Below are positions 13,074-26,900 of a stretch of 64,000 nucleotides of DNA, one piece after another. The stretch spans positions 434,001-498,000 of the forward strand of contig JAKNDB010000105.1 in assembly GCA_024305405.1 (NCBI GenBank), in the 5' to 3' direction. How positions within the stretch are numbered: the first letter of the stretch is position 1; every line of letters begins with the position of its first letter. The notes below the pieces were generated by a model. The model worked only from the letters and a program-made list of their open reading frames with translations, did not search any database and had not been told where the DNA came from. The position numbers and the translations under genes were made by a program. This DNA is from Dirofilaria immitis (taxonomy: Eukaryota > Nematoda > Chromadorea > Rhabditida > Onchocercidae).

Positions 13074-15096
13074 TATTTTTGCATAAGAATTTTGCTAATG
13101 AGAAAAGTTAATAGAATGCGGTTTCAATTTCTTCTCTTTTTCAAATTCTTTCGAAACTTTTATTCTAGACAAAATGTACTTGGCCTCAAATTATCTTTAC
13201 ATTAATCTTATTTGATAAGTTGTTCATTGATTCTTTATATATTTCATAATATGAATATAAGATGTGAAGTCACTGCACAATGTAGCAAATATGAAATTAT
13301 AAAAAGCTCTCAATAGAACAAACTGCCCAAATTTCCTCTCAATACTTGGTTTCTGTTCGCTTTATTAAATTATCATGAATGAAATTGTTTCAATGAGTTA
13401 ATCATTAATGAGTAAGAAGGAAAGAAAATTTAAAAAAGTGAATCAGTAGATGAATAGATGAATCAATAACTTTTATGATAATTATCCATCAAATCACTCA
13501 CAAATGATATTCTAAAACTGAACCTTTTCAGATAATATAATCATTTAGATGATTTCGAATTCGAATGAAATAGTTATAAAACGTTTATTCAGTGGATTTC
13601 TTCACTTTTTAGAAACTGTCCTTCGATACCTTCATAAAATTTCCTGCTTTGATGGATTAGGAAACAAACAGTAACTCTGATTCAGAGAGTGAATATATAT
13701 CAAACAACAGAAGGAAAAGAGAAATAAAAATTTATCATTTTCTGAAGTGTGTTAAGAGAAGTTTATCATTTTAAAAATAATGAAAGTGATTTATTGTCAT
13801 CTGTTGACGCATATTTACCAAGCATCAAGATATATATCCATAAAATTGTGTCATATGAATCGAGTTCAAAGTTCCGAAGTAATATTTCCCCTACATCAAA
13901 TGAATATGTATGGCTCCATTAATCATTTCATAATTTCATATATTAGATAAATACCATACACTCTAACATCATGTGGAAAATCTAGAAGGATTGTAATAAA
14001 GGACAAATATTTTCTGAAAATGATTACTTCGAAAAACTGATATATGATAGTGATTAAGTTTATTCTGTATCATATGTCATGTATCTAAACACAAATAGCT
14101 TGATATTTTTTTCATGTTCAACGGAAAACATAAAAACTTTTGAATTTAAAATTTAGTAGAAGAAAAAACTTCCAATTTAAAGTTTGAGAAAAAATTTTTT
14201 TGAAATCGGAAGGCCACCATTTGATATTTGCCTATACTTTTGTGTAAAAGTTGCAAGTTTCGGTTGAATAAACTTTTCTTAGCGAAGAATTTTAAAATAC
14301 ACTCAAGAATCAGATTCGTGAATTGCAAATCAACTTTAATATGCTTGTTTACATAAATGATTCGTGAATGGAAGCACAAATTGAACGTACTTCGCTTAAG
14401 ATCCTTCTCTTTCTATGGTATTATATTAAACGAAATCGTTAAAAACTCATTTCAAAATAGGACTTAAGTTCAGTGAATATATTTCAAGCCAGATCTGCTT
14501 GATTAGCAAAGCCAAATCAATGAATTTCAAATAATTGTTTTCAGTAGAAAGACTGATATATTTTTACACCGAATGTTGATCCCAGGCTTTTCTAAATGTA
14601 AAATGATTGGAAATAATTTTGTCTTAAGTAAAAATATTGTTAACAGCTTTATTTGCATCCTATCTATTGATATTCAATAATATTATTGATTTATATTAAT
14701 TTAGACTCTAATGCCAATATTACTGCTTGCTCTAAATAAAATTTTATAATACGTATCGATATGAAAAATAATTAAACAACACGTTTTCATTCTGATGGAT
14801 CGATCAATTTTAATCATTTCGAAAATGATTCCAAAAATATGTCATAATTCTCAAACTGAAATAAGTTACTAATTTTATCGCCTATCGTAACAAAATGCTA
14901 AGAATCGATCGAAAAATATTATTGCATGAGACCAGTTTTCTGACATGTTAGAAAACTCGATCGAATCGAGCATATTTCGTCGTTTTGCCTTTCACTTATT
15001 TATAGTGAAACTATGAAATTATCTTTCCCAAATATACAATTTTTCCTATTTGAAATAACAAAATATTTCTCATTAAAATTTCAATCATAGTAGAGG

Positions 15097-15169
15097 ATCA
15101 GAAATTGAAAAAAAAGAAGTGGATTTCATATCAGAAATTGAAAAAAAAAGAAGTGGATTTCATTCTATC

Positions 15170-15202
<33 letters not shown>
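15097..15202. repeat. 33-34 nt tandem duplication followed by (AT)n
   Basis: Copies 15097-15129 and 15130-15163 (atcagaaattgaaaaaa...) differ by one A in a homopolymer. An (AT)15 run at about 15173-15202 follows. Confidence 0.85.
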
Positions 15203-15204
<2 letters not shown>

Positions 15205-16944
15205 ATTTTATACGAATATTTCTATCATTTATGATTATGAAATAAATAAAATTTAAATGGAATAAAAGTTTAGTTTTTATCTTTTCCAAATATTAAATTT
15301 TAAAAAGATTTAAATTACAATATCGCGAATTTGATATATAAGATAAAAATATTGATAGTAATAATAGAGTCATAGAATTGTATATAAATAGGTGGCACAC
15401 ATTAAATGATATATGAATAGTTTTACCCTAAGGCCTTGTTTCTCCTTCGGAGCATTGTACTCTCTATGTGACATATTTTCTCTTCCTATCACAACAAATT
15501 CATTTCGTTTCATTTTGTTTTTAAACATTTTATACTATTTGTAGAAAGAATTATTAAACAGATTCTTAGATCGTTTAACTTTTTATTTAGCTTCCCACAA
15601 AGTAATTCTTATGTTTGCTGCAAATTTTGTTAATTGCTAAAAAATTTAGAAAAAATATGCCTATCCAAAGAATGACATTTCATCTTATGAAGCCTTCAAT
15701 TTTATCATTTCTTTCTTTATAACGATTATAAATATATCTATTCAAATAAGTCATTTAATTTCAATGAACAGTAAAAGACTCATAAAGTCATCCGATGAAC
15801 GAATTGTTGAGCTAATCGTCCTTATCACTGTTATCAACAGAATAGCTATGATTGATTGTATTTCACTGCTTACCACTTTTTATTGCTTTAATGGTTTTTA
15901 AAAAGAATCTTTGCTGTTTTTAAATGAAAAATACGCTCAGTGATAAATTAAATTATCAATTCGACCTTCAATTTCCATAAAAATGATAAATTTTTTCATT
16001 TTTGATTTACTAAACATAACTTTTATTAAAAAATGATCGAAAGTCTTCTAGCCAATCTAAAAATAATAATTGTAATATCTTCTTTAGCTCATGATTGATC
16101 TATCAATATATCAAAGGATTCATAGCTTAAAAAAACAGACGTCGAGAATGTTTATTATGGATGATTTAAAATAAAATCTAAAAGAGGAATTAAAGCACAA
16201 ATCGGCGATTTAACAGCATTCGCTATCTCTTTTAATCTAGTTAAAAACAATAAAGATCCTTTTTTAAAAACCATTAAAGAAATAAGTATTTGTGGCAATA
16301 AATTATAGGCTCTCAAGAACACTTTATTGATAATAATGATAAGGACGGCTGATTCAATAGTCAATTTGTTAGAAAACTTTATAAATCAAGTTCTTTATTA
16401 TTTATTAAAATTAGATGTTTTAAGTTTTTAAAATGGAGATTTCCGACTGTCGCCGAAATGCTGAAGTTAGAGCCTATATGCATACGCTGGTAACCTGTTG
16501 CAATTCATTGTCTCAAATTATGAGTAATATTTAACTCATAGAGATATGAGCGAAATGTTGATTTAACCTTTGCCTAAGATTGATATGATTTCACTATAAT
16601 TATAATTATCCCATATTCCTTTTTATCATTTCTTTCATTTTTATGAAAATTTACTATAAAATCTCTGTTTATCATATAAAAACAAATATTTTATCATATT
16701 TTTGCAATTTATAAATTCTCTTTCGAAGACATTACATTTTTACCTTATTTAAATTGTTTAAGTAATTCTAAATTTTTGGGTTAGATGCAAGAGGTTAGAT
16801 TTAATCAATTATACAAAATTAATTTAAATTAATCGATAAAGAATTTACATTCTTTTCAATGATCATTAGATAAACTAATGTACTGATGCAATCAGCAACT
16901 CCCTTCTGGCTTGTTTGTCATTTATTTGCTAAGCTAGATATGTG

Positions 16945-16950
16945 TTTCAG
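16945..16950 (+). promoter_or_regulatory. candidate trans-splice acceptor for the SEC14-like gene
   Basis: A tttcag lies 7 nt before the ATG at 16958, with no obvious upstream coding exon joining it. In nematodes this arrangement is typical of spliced-leader addition; an ordinary 5' UTR intron is the alternative. Confidence 0.4.
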
Positions 16951-16957
16951 ATTCAAG

Positions 16958-18434
16958 ATGCCTCATTGTATTATATCAGAAAAAGATAAAGAAGCCATTG
17001 AAAAATTACGAAAAGCTGTTAAAGATGAGGTATGATAGAAAAATATTAATAATATTAATGGAAAGTAGTATTATTGCATAAGGACAGATTTCATTTACCA
17101 TTGAATTTGAGTCTTTATATGGTCGTTCAAATTCAAATTCAGCATTGAATTAATCAGCATCAATGCCAATTAATTTGATTAGTGTTTCAGACGCTTTGAC
17201 GGAAACATTATAAGTTTTTCAACACTTCGAACAAGTAACAGAATTACTCAAGAAATTTTAATTAATTAACTTTGTAGTTCAATCTAATTTAATCATTAAA
17301 ATTGCTTCTGTTTGTACAATAGCTAAATATATATTTAGATCAGAAGTTATATCGAATTTATTGAAATCTTGAAAGTTTTAATATCACTGCCATAAAACAA
17401 TGAAATGTTCAGCTTACTCCATATTATGATACCGATTTCAACTTATTGCGATGGCTTCAAGGTCATAACTATAATTTTGATGTTGTAATACCAAAATTGA
17501 AAAATCATTTACTACTTCGAAATTCATGGGATTTGGATAATTTGGCAAGCAAACCTCGCAATCATCCACTGCATACTTATTGGAAGGTATTTTCATATAT
17601 TATTCCTATGGATATGTGTCACCCGATACTGAAACAAATTTAAAGTCAGTTATTTAATTCAGGGAAAATTGTACTAATATTGATTTAAGTAGTTGAGTTT
17701 TTTTTTTTGAAATTCAAGTTTTGGTATGTTTAAACTTGAATCAATCAATTGTATATTTATAAATTCCAACAATTTAGGCTGGTTTAACTGGTCCAGCAAT
17801 AAAAACCCCAAATGTCATTATTAATGTCGAGCAGACAGGACGAAACGACTATTGGGGAATGATACAAACATTCTCATCCAACGAAATTATGTTAGCCCGA
17901 ACGCAGGATCTCGAACTGTTTCTTCGCCGAATAATGGAAATGGAGGAAAGAACTGGTAAATATACTTTCAAAAAATTTCATTCCCATTCAAATTTTTTGA
18001 GTATTATATAAGTTAATTATTTCATAGCCTCTTTAACCAAAATGAATATGTAATTATTTGGTCTGGAATTAAATTAATTAAAATTGTTATCGAAATTTAA
18101 TAACTGAAAATATAATCAATATACCGCTAAGCTACAGTTAACTTCAATGATATATGTCGTCAATAATCAATCTACTTGGATTAATTAGTAATGCTGGACA
18201 ATTTAAATCAGTCACTATCGTAAATTAAAGCTTTCTGTTAATTTCAGGTCAACAGGCTTCTATTATGTATATAATGGATCTAACAGACTTGAAATACGAC
18301 AAACATCTACTAACTTTGATGACCGGCCCGTTGGCTAGTATGTCAACATTCATGAGTGAGCATTACATAGAGATGATCCATAAATTTGCGCTTGTCAACG
18401 CACCATCATTCATGGCCACGATCTGGTAAATTTT

Positions 18435-18522
<88 letters not shown>

Positions 18523-20046
18523 TTTCTCTCTCTTTCTCTCTCTCTCTCTCTGAAAATAATAACAAGTGGATTTTACTGACTACTATTTGGCTATATATAT
18601 AGCTTTTTTCTTCGCTTTTCACAGATTCATTTTGCTTCTTCTTAGGACAATGGTAAAACCACTATTGCCAGAGCGAACTCGTCAAAAAGTTTCAATATTT
18701 GGATCAAACTGGAAACACGAAATTCAAAATCTTGCTGTTCCAGAAGTGCTACCAGCATATTGGAATGATGACAAAATAAAGATGGGTCTAATAAACTATA
18801 TTATTATGATGATTACTGATTATCGGTTGATATATTTTTCTCTTATATTCATTTAATCACTCCCTCTTTCAAAGTCATTTAAATACTTAATTGTTAATTG
18901 GTCTGTTTATTATCGTATAAAATAAAATTACTTGTAAGCAAGTATATTTGTGAGATTTTATTCCCATAATTACTTTAAATATTGAAGAAATTTTTCAGAT
19001 AAATGTTTACCTCTTGAAATATTGCAGGTATTCAAAGCAGAACTAGAACGTGCTAAACCACTCGATCCACGACAATATTATAAAAAGAATTAGATGAGAA
19101 GGGCAAAATATTATCGGTTGGTGCTGGAAAAACAGGTACGATTGATGTGAACGCAGAAAAGGTGCACTTTCAACATTTTAAAATTGCAACAAATTTAATA
19201 ATTCAAATTAAAAATGAGAGTATTGAAAAATAGCAATACGCATGAGTATTCTGGCACTTCAGGAATGTGGGAGAAACTATGATCTTTCCAATTATTTTAT
19301 TAAATTAAAAAATTTTCAGGGTTCTGTGATACGACTGTGCTTTCATGCTGATGGTTACTTTGCATTCACCATTTTTATGTCAACGACCAGTCTTGTGAAA
19401 ACTCGAATTCATCAATCAACATTTATCCTATAATGACGGTGCGTACAATGCAAGTATCATTTGAAATCTAATGAAAATAATCATGATAATTTCATTGATC
19501 GAGATAATCGCATCTGCTTGAAGCATTGTAGTAGTGCAGTAGTAATTATGTGATATGTATTACTGCACAAATTATCAAGTTTTTCAATTCTTCTGAATAC
19601 TTCACCAGAATAATTCAAAGAATAATGCGAAATTCGCTTCTATTCCTGTCTAAATTCAGCGTAGATTGAGCTATTGCTAGATTGGATTTTATAATTTTAA
19701 ATAGGATGAAAGGTTCCATAATCTTGTATGCAATTAAATTTAATCTCAATGATTGGGAATATCTTTTATGCACTTACTTACTTTATAATCTATTTCTTTT
19801 CAGCAAAAATTAAAGAAATTCTCCAAAGAATTAAGATCAAATTGATATAATGGAACAGAGAAAATCTATTCTCAAAATCGATTAATGAAATTTCAGAAAA
19901 TGCCTGGGCCAACTACAGTACCAATTAAAGATGAAATCAAATGCGACAAAAGTGGCATATATAAAATTTGGTTCAGTAATGAACATGCATGGTTGCACAC
20001 GTTGAATATACATTACTCGATTGATGTGAAATCTGAGAATAAATAA
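16958..20046 (+). CDS. SEC14-like protein: CRAL-TRIO lipid-binding domain plus GOLD domain
   Basis: Eight exons: 16958-17029, 17413-17586, 17778-17955, 18248-18425, 18646-18785, 18999-19161, 19320-19438, 19897-20046, about 391 aa. The N-terminal CRAL-TRIO-N helices contain LLRWLQGHNYNFD and LLLRNSWDLDNL. The CRAL-TRIO core follows, with the IMYIMDLTDLKYDKHLL strand, then FALVNAPSFMATIW, VKPLLPERTRQKV, and EVLPAYW at the family's LPxxYGG position (the glycines are absent). The C-terminal part is a GOLD beta-sandwich: GSVIRLCFHADGYFAF ... TTVPIKDEIKCDKSGIYKIW ... WLHTLNIHYSIDV. Family role: binding and exchange of hydrophobic ligands (phosphoinositide, tocopherol, squalene-type) at Golgi or endosomal membranes. 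Two single-base deficits break the frame, in exon 6 near 19082-19088 and exon 7 near 19372-19376. Adding one base at each restores frame and phase, so I treat them as sequence errors. Intron 4 holds a long CT tract. Confidence 0.92.
18437..18552. repeat. (CT)n/CTTT microsatellite in intron 4 of the SEC14-like gene
   Basis: About 115 bases of CT with interspersed TTT, starting 11 nt after the exon 4 donor. It is a pure pyrimidine run on the transcribed strand's mRNA sense, about 90 nt upstream of the exon 5 acceptor. It produces an artefactual Arg/Glu open frame on the minus strand. Confidence 0.95.
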
Positions 20047-20279
20047 CTGTAATGGTAATAATCATAATTCAATTGCTCATATTATATACTATATTCAGTG
20101 ATCGATCTGAAAGAATTGTTGATAATTTAAATAAAACTAACTCAAAAAAAATCGAAAAAGTTTGTTCCAAGATGGAATACAATATTAACAGATATTTAAT
20201 TGCTGATAATTATTCGAATAACTACTTCAAACATTATGATAAAATTATTTGATAATGAATTATGTTTATTTTACTTTTT

Positions 20280-20285
20280 AATAAA
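20280..20285 (+). terminator. polyadenylation signal AATAAA, SEC14-like gene
   Basis: Canonical AATAAA 234 nt after the stop codon, in an AT-rich 3' region. An upstream part of the 3' UTR contains several near matches, so the cleavage site is not certain. Confidence 0.4.
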
Positions 20286-20563
20286 ATTTGCGCATTTTGT
20301 TTTCTTTTCTTCAACAAGATAATATGGCTGATAATGTTAATATTTATTGTTGAAAAATGGATCATTTCCTAAATCAGCAGGTAAAAGTTTTCAAATTTAC
20401 TACGAAACTTCAATTAAAAAAAATTCACAATCTAATTGCTTTTTAAAGTTATGTAATAGTGACATCCAAAATTGAGCGAAAGAAGATTTTGTATTTTTCA
20501 CCAAATAATTTCATTTCATTGAGCAATTTGATACTGTAAATAAGCTATTTGAACGATAGTTTC

Positions 20564-20901
20564 ATGAGACACATAGCATTAAATGAAATTTCACAAACAT
20601 TAAAGTGTGGTTTTAATCGTAAATTGAAATCTATTCAAACGAATAACATTTATAATTCAATCTATGCCCGCAAAAAGTATCAAAGTACTGAAGTTTGGGA
20701 TATTATTTATCATCTGTCAGCACTTAGTAAGTTGATTTATTGGAAGTGCATTTTATTCAGCGATCACTTTTGTTTTATACTTAATCATTTTCTTCCATTT
20801 TATCGAAATTTTTTTTTGTATGAAATGAAAAAGATTGGATAATTTCAGTTATATTTCCACAAAAGATTAAGGATATAGGTGGTAATATATTTCAATTTTA
20901 A
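20564..20901 (+). CDS. possible two-exon small protein (~71 aa)
   Basis: Exon 1, 20564-20726, starts MRHIALNEISQTLKCGF and ends at a consensus GTAAGT donor. Exon 2, 20849-20901, follows an aatttcag acceptor and joins in phase to give SALIIFPQKIKDIGG, then NIFQF and TAA. The product is basic, with no signal peptide or transmembrane segment. Support is the strong splice sites and phase match only; no family recognised. It lies 520 bp downstream of the SEC14-like gene on the same strand, a spacing that would allow an operon partner. Confidence 0.35.
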
Positions 20902-23900
20902 TATGAAATTTTTGGCGCTTTTCATTTCTTTGACGATGAAATTTCAACGGAAGTTGTTGTTGCGATTTTTTCTGCTTCTCTTTTTCTATTTTATATGAGA
21001 GAATACTTTTTATATTCTAAACGATTTCATTATTTATTTGAGAAATTAGTGCACTTTTATTTGCTCCTATAAATTAATTATTCTTTACCTAACTTTACAA
21101 TATTTTTATTTTTACAATAAAATAAAATATAATTCATTTACTGTTATTTTCATAAAGTCAATCAAATATACATTCTTTTCAAACTAATCAAATAATTTTA
21201 ATTTGTATGGATTTCGAGATTTCTCAAATTAAACGATTTCTTCTTCTTGAAATATTTCAATAATGCCTTCTTTTGAATAATTTATTCTCGATTTCATGAA
21301 ATAAATATCAATAAATGAAAAAAATTTTTTTGATCCAACAAATCAGAAATAAGAAAACAAGAAAAAGGGTACTTATTTATTAACTGAGTGATTTCTAAGT
21401 CTCATGAAAGTTTCCAAACATATTAAATAAAATCTACTGCATATCCCATATAATATCAAGATTTTTAAGATTATATCAGAAGTCAGGATATTTCATTTGC
21501 CTTCTATCGAGACGTCGTTTATCTCTTCTTCCAAACTTCATTCATATCTCTCAGAACTTCTACAGTTCTTTCTTCTTAGGAAAAAAAAAACAATATTTGA
21601 ATTCATAGCAATATGAGTATTCTACGTGAAGCATACTAATAATTAATTAATATTAAAAAAAAACTTTCTTCCTATTCATTTTCTTTCTATCCTTCTCTCT
21701 TTTCAATTTAATCTCAAGAATTTGATTTAATCATTCGAGGACGTCAATATAGGATTGATAAAATCAAGCCTATTATTCTTGAAGATAATATAGAATTATG
21801 CATAAATTATTTTCAATTGAGAAACAAGAGAATAGATAACTGAAGAGATGCAATGAGCTTATTCAAAAATGAATAAACAATTATATTTTCTTAAAATTTT
21901 GCTCCTTTCCCAGATCGCTTCCTTTCATTAATTGCGATGATCGCTATTTCAAAGCGATGTTTTTATTATTATTAAAGACTAGAACAGTTGACTTTAATTA
22001 CTGCTAGACTGTGCCATCATCATTGCAACTCCTATTGAATAATTTTACAGATGATATTTATTTATCTCTGTAGTGGCGCATTCATTGATTACAACTTTTA
22101 TTCGTGGCTGTTGATCACGCGCAACCTCAAAAATTTTTGTGAATTATTTTTCATCAAATAAGTCAAAGTGTTTAAAGAATTTAATGCTTTTCCTTTGCAT
22201 GTGCTGAGTAGTCAAGGCAGTATCTTTCGAACTAGTAATTCTTCTGACTTTTTACAAACTTTAATTAATGTAATTCTGAAATAATATAGAAGTTTAAATT
22301 TTAAAGCCTATTTATTATACCGGAACTTAATCTATGAGCATTATGATAAGCAGATAGCTTCTAGAGGTGTGAATCAATGTGAAATGCTATCGATTTGACA
22401 GGCCTAAATTTGACAAAACAAAAGACTTTCATTTCTCGTGGGAAATGTCACTAAAAAGAAATATGATTTGCAAAAATATATTGTAAAAGATAAATTACTA
22501 GGCGATCTTAAATTTTGTCATCTTATTTATCAATAGTGTTTCCTTTTGTTAAATTTCTATCGCTGTCAACGATAATTCATCCATTTTTAAAGCATCCATT
22601 TCTTTGAAAGATTTATATAGCTCTAATAATACTTTTAAAATAAAAAGAGAATGCATCATCTTGTTCACGGCATTCTTGCAAAAATTTCATTCATTTGTAG
22701 TGCCATTTTTTTGATTAGGAAAGTTGATAATACAAAAAGAACAAATCCTGCAAGAATCGATCTTTTGTTTTTGTAAACAAATATCTGTAAATCAGTTATT
22801 ACTACTGCTTAGCTAAGAGTAACAGCAATATTATAAATGTACAGATCAGTAGTTTATCTCAAATTATGCTATTCTTTCCTAATTTAGAAAGTTTTCTTAA
22901 GATCATGTTAGATGATGTTGTGATACGGTCAGTGTTTAAAATTTTAATAAATTTGCATACTAAATGAAATTAATATGACTTCAATATTTCATTAAAAAGA
23001 ATGAATCCAATATTTAAATTCTCTTTAGTAATCGATTATTTCAATTCATTGACAATAATTACAATTTTATTTTATCTTTTATTATATAAATGAAAGAATA
23101 TTCAACGTAAAAATTTATTTCTTTTAATTTTGAATTTTTTTCTTAAAATTTTTCTCTCTTAAATTAAGTAATTTCGAAAATCTCAAATGGATAATTTTCC
23201 ATAAAGATACTAACCACTTGTAAATAAATTTTTTGTTTGCGTAAACTTCACTTCACTTTTTATCTTTCGCAGTAATGAATCATCATACGACAATAAAGTT
23301 GATTATAAAAAGTAGGATCTATAAGCTGAAATGTTTTTGTTCACCATAAAATATTGGAAGATTCCTTCGTGGTAAATTTTCATCTGTTCGAGAAATTTAA
23401 ATTCCTGCAAAAGTTTAAAGAAATAAAATTTTCAAAATTTTAATATGAATAATTTTTGGACAGCAAATAACTTTATTCATGAATAATTTTCAAAAATGAA
23501 AAATCTAGCAATTTTTTAGAAATATGAAATTAGAAAACTTGCATCAATTTCAACAAAATCGAATGATTTTAATAAATTTGTTCATCTTTGGCATTGATTA
23601 ACGATGATGACCTTTCTACTTTACGTATATTTCAATAAACAACAATTCTCATCTTTCTCATTTCTTAATTAATTATAATAATTTATTGAAGTTTCCTTCT
23701 TTTAATTGCAATGCAATAAAAACATATAAGAATTGCTGGCAGTCTCGCCTTTTCACAACAAGTTTTTCGGGTTTCAGAATAATTTTAGAAAATTTTAGCT
23801 TGTACTTAAGCTTGGCTTCTAGTATTCAAGTTCGCTTATTCCAATGACTCAGAAATAACACAAATTTGAAAGTAGCAAATTATAATCTGAGCAAATATTC

Positions 23901-26900
23901 CACATTACGCGATGGTTTCTTCCAAAATAACTGTAAATCATTGATAAACAAAATTCTATCTTGAAATTCTCAGAATAGATCCATGAAATATAAACCTCGT
24001 AAAGAAGTTTCCAGACCTTTCATGCGCTGTTTTCAGCATTACTACTGCTTCTTCCCCACGAATAATATATATCATTTGAAAATCATGAAAGCTAGAATAA
24101 AATTCGAAAATTTGAGGAATCTAAGAATAATATTGAAACAAATTCATTCCCTTTATTCGTGCTACTTTTGTTTTATGCGATGATGTCAAAGGCTGCTTTG
24201 AGCATATGTCATTATCACAAGGACATTAAATCTATTATTGTTATGTGATGCTGATATGTTTTAGAAAGTGACAGGTGCAATAGTTTCATTGAATTCACAA
24301 TAGGCAATTTAATTCTTCCTTCCTTCTCATCTATCACATTCTTCATTTCCATATGCTGTTGATTAAGGTCATTCAATGCCTGCGCTTTGTTTGAATAAAA
24401 ATTTCTTATCTCAGTTATCAAATTTTCGACAGTTTCTAATAACAGAAGCATATTTCATCTGTTTAGCCATGTATTTTCGCAACTGATTCGATCATTCCAT
24501 ATTCTTCTCTGGTTTTAGAACATTTCTATTACCTAATTTTACAGCTTTCCTCCAAAATCATGCTTTCATTCCCGATTCTATTTCCTTTACTTTCTTCCTG
24601 CATCCGATAAATATTGCTCTAAAATCATTAAAATTAATTAGGAAATTTGAGAATAAAAAGCTTTATGATATTTTTTCGAACTGAAACGTAGGTAGTAGAA
24701 TGTCCGTCTACCTTACATTTTCAATAATTACTTAATTTCTTTGAAATTTATAGTAGAAGTATTACCACCCATACTTGACGTGTCAGAATTTAATAAATTC
24801 GAATGTAATAATTCGAAAGAAAATAATTTCTAACTTTCTAATATTTTAATTAGCTAGACAGAAAAAACTGTAGTTCTGTTGAATTTTCGCTTTTTTTGTT
24901 TCAGTCTTCTGATGACTGGTGATGCTTGTTTTTTCAAGCCTACGAAGACCAAAAATAATAAATTTGTTCCCTGATTTGGCCTCCTGTCAAGAATGGCTTT
25001 TCTGCTAAATTCTATTTGCATTCATCATTTGCATAAAAATGATTTTTCATTATTTATTCTCTTAAATCATTAATTTTTTTTTCATCATGCATTCATTAAT
25101 TTTTTTATTTGCCGGGAAAAATTGACTGCCTGATTCATATTTGTATTAGATTGATTCGAACAATCAAAGTAGGAATAAAATCCAAAATATTGATTTATCT
25201 AAATAAATTTTGAAGTCATAAAGAAATTTTTACGATTTTAACAGTCTGCTAATCTTTGATCAATTCTTCAGACTTACAAATCAATCATATAAATTCATTA
25301 GTCTCTTCTCGACCAACAACCGTTAAAAAGTCATTTTCATTTCAGGTGCGAGTATATTTACCGAAATAATATTCAGCTTATTTTTGAAGTTTTTTTCCAT
25401 CGAAAATCAAATTCGTTGATTTATCTGATAAACTGAGCTTTTTCATGATACATCACAGAGAATGCGAAATAAAGCACCGTTTGTGGTTTCAACATTCCAT
25501 TCTGGGATTAGATAATTGCAGTGAAATTTGAATGATTGAAAGACAATTAGATCTACCTATTTCTAAATTATATATCTGCATATATGGGAGATACTTTTTG
25601 TAGAAGTTAATAAAGAAGAAGATTACACAGATTTAAAACTTCATTAAAATACTTTTTAATCATTGATTCATGTGATCTTATCAACTACTAATTTTCTCTT
25701 TTGCAGCTTTAAAAATGAATTTCATAGGAAGGCAAAACAAATCAGGCAGCAAAAGTATTAGCTTTTAATTAATCAGCGTTATCGCTGTTTTCCTATCAAA
25801 AAAAGGTTTATCGATTCGACACATTTCGATCTTTTCATTTCATAAAGCATTGATGACTAAATATTCATGAGCAGCTTCATTTCACTTATAGGATTGAAGA
25901 GAAATCTTGAGAAAATACTGTAGGTATGCCAGTAGCATTTTTTACATATAATACTTTCGATGTATTAATTGTTGAATCACATCTGCCTAGAAGTTGACAG
26001 CTATGATGATTCCTATCAGACATGTAACTGTGATAAACTAAATACTATCATTCAAAATGATCAACACTATCCAGTAATGCTCCCACATATTGCATGCATT
26101 GTCTTTCTATTGAACATTTCAAATAATAATTATATTTTAAACTTCAGATTTAAAAATATTATCTCCGAATATGCAATATTATATGTAGGATTAAATAGTA
26201 AGCAAAGAGTATAATGCACACATTTCAAGAAATCGATTTGCGGAATATTCTATTTGTTTAGATCCTATTGATCCATCTAATCCATCCTTTTCAATACTAT
26301 TGATGTTTTGATTGCAAAACTCTTTTTCCCTATTATTAGTAAAGTTGGCTGCAAATATAATTCCCGAATTTCATCTATTCAACCACCTGATTCTTGTTGA
26401 CAAGAGAATATTTAACCCCGAATTCGTTTTATTTGTTTTTTCAAAGTAGTTTTCTTCGCAATACTCCAGATATTAATTATCCATGCATTGTATTATAGCG
26501 ACTTTCTAGAAATTTCCAATAATAATGATAAACTTTTATAGCTCTATTATCAGGAGTATAATTACCGTGAACGAACCTAAGCCATATATCACAATAGGGG
26601 TAATATAACGATTCCTAACAGCTTTATTATCAGCTAAATTAGATTTATTTCTACATAACTGACAAGAATTACTCTTTTTATATTAATTACTACAGTAGCA
26701 AAGATCCTACAAATAAATAGTCAGATTATAATAATAATATCGAACTGGATTTAGATTTTGAAGCCATTTTTCCATTCATCATCATTCCTACGACGTGACC
26801 TGAAATTAAAAAGATTTTGATGAATATGCCAGTTTCTATTATCAAAAATACGAATTAACTGAGGGTGTGGAACATATAGGCTTTTCCATGTCGTTCGTCA

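Larger units (their letters stand above)
13074..16957. other. AT-rich spacer between membrane-protein and SEC14-like genes
   Basis: Contains only simple repeats and short chance frames. A GC-richer patch at 16433-16534 opens as MEISDCRRNAEVRAYMHTL before a possible gtaacc donor and a stop. It could be an extra 5' exon of the downstream gene but has no supporting partner. Confidence 0.5.

Noticed and set aside
18434..18622. Arg/Glu-repeat protein on the minus strand
   Set aside because: It is only the translation of the CT microsatellite in an intron of the SEC14-like gene.
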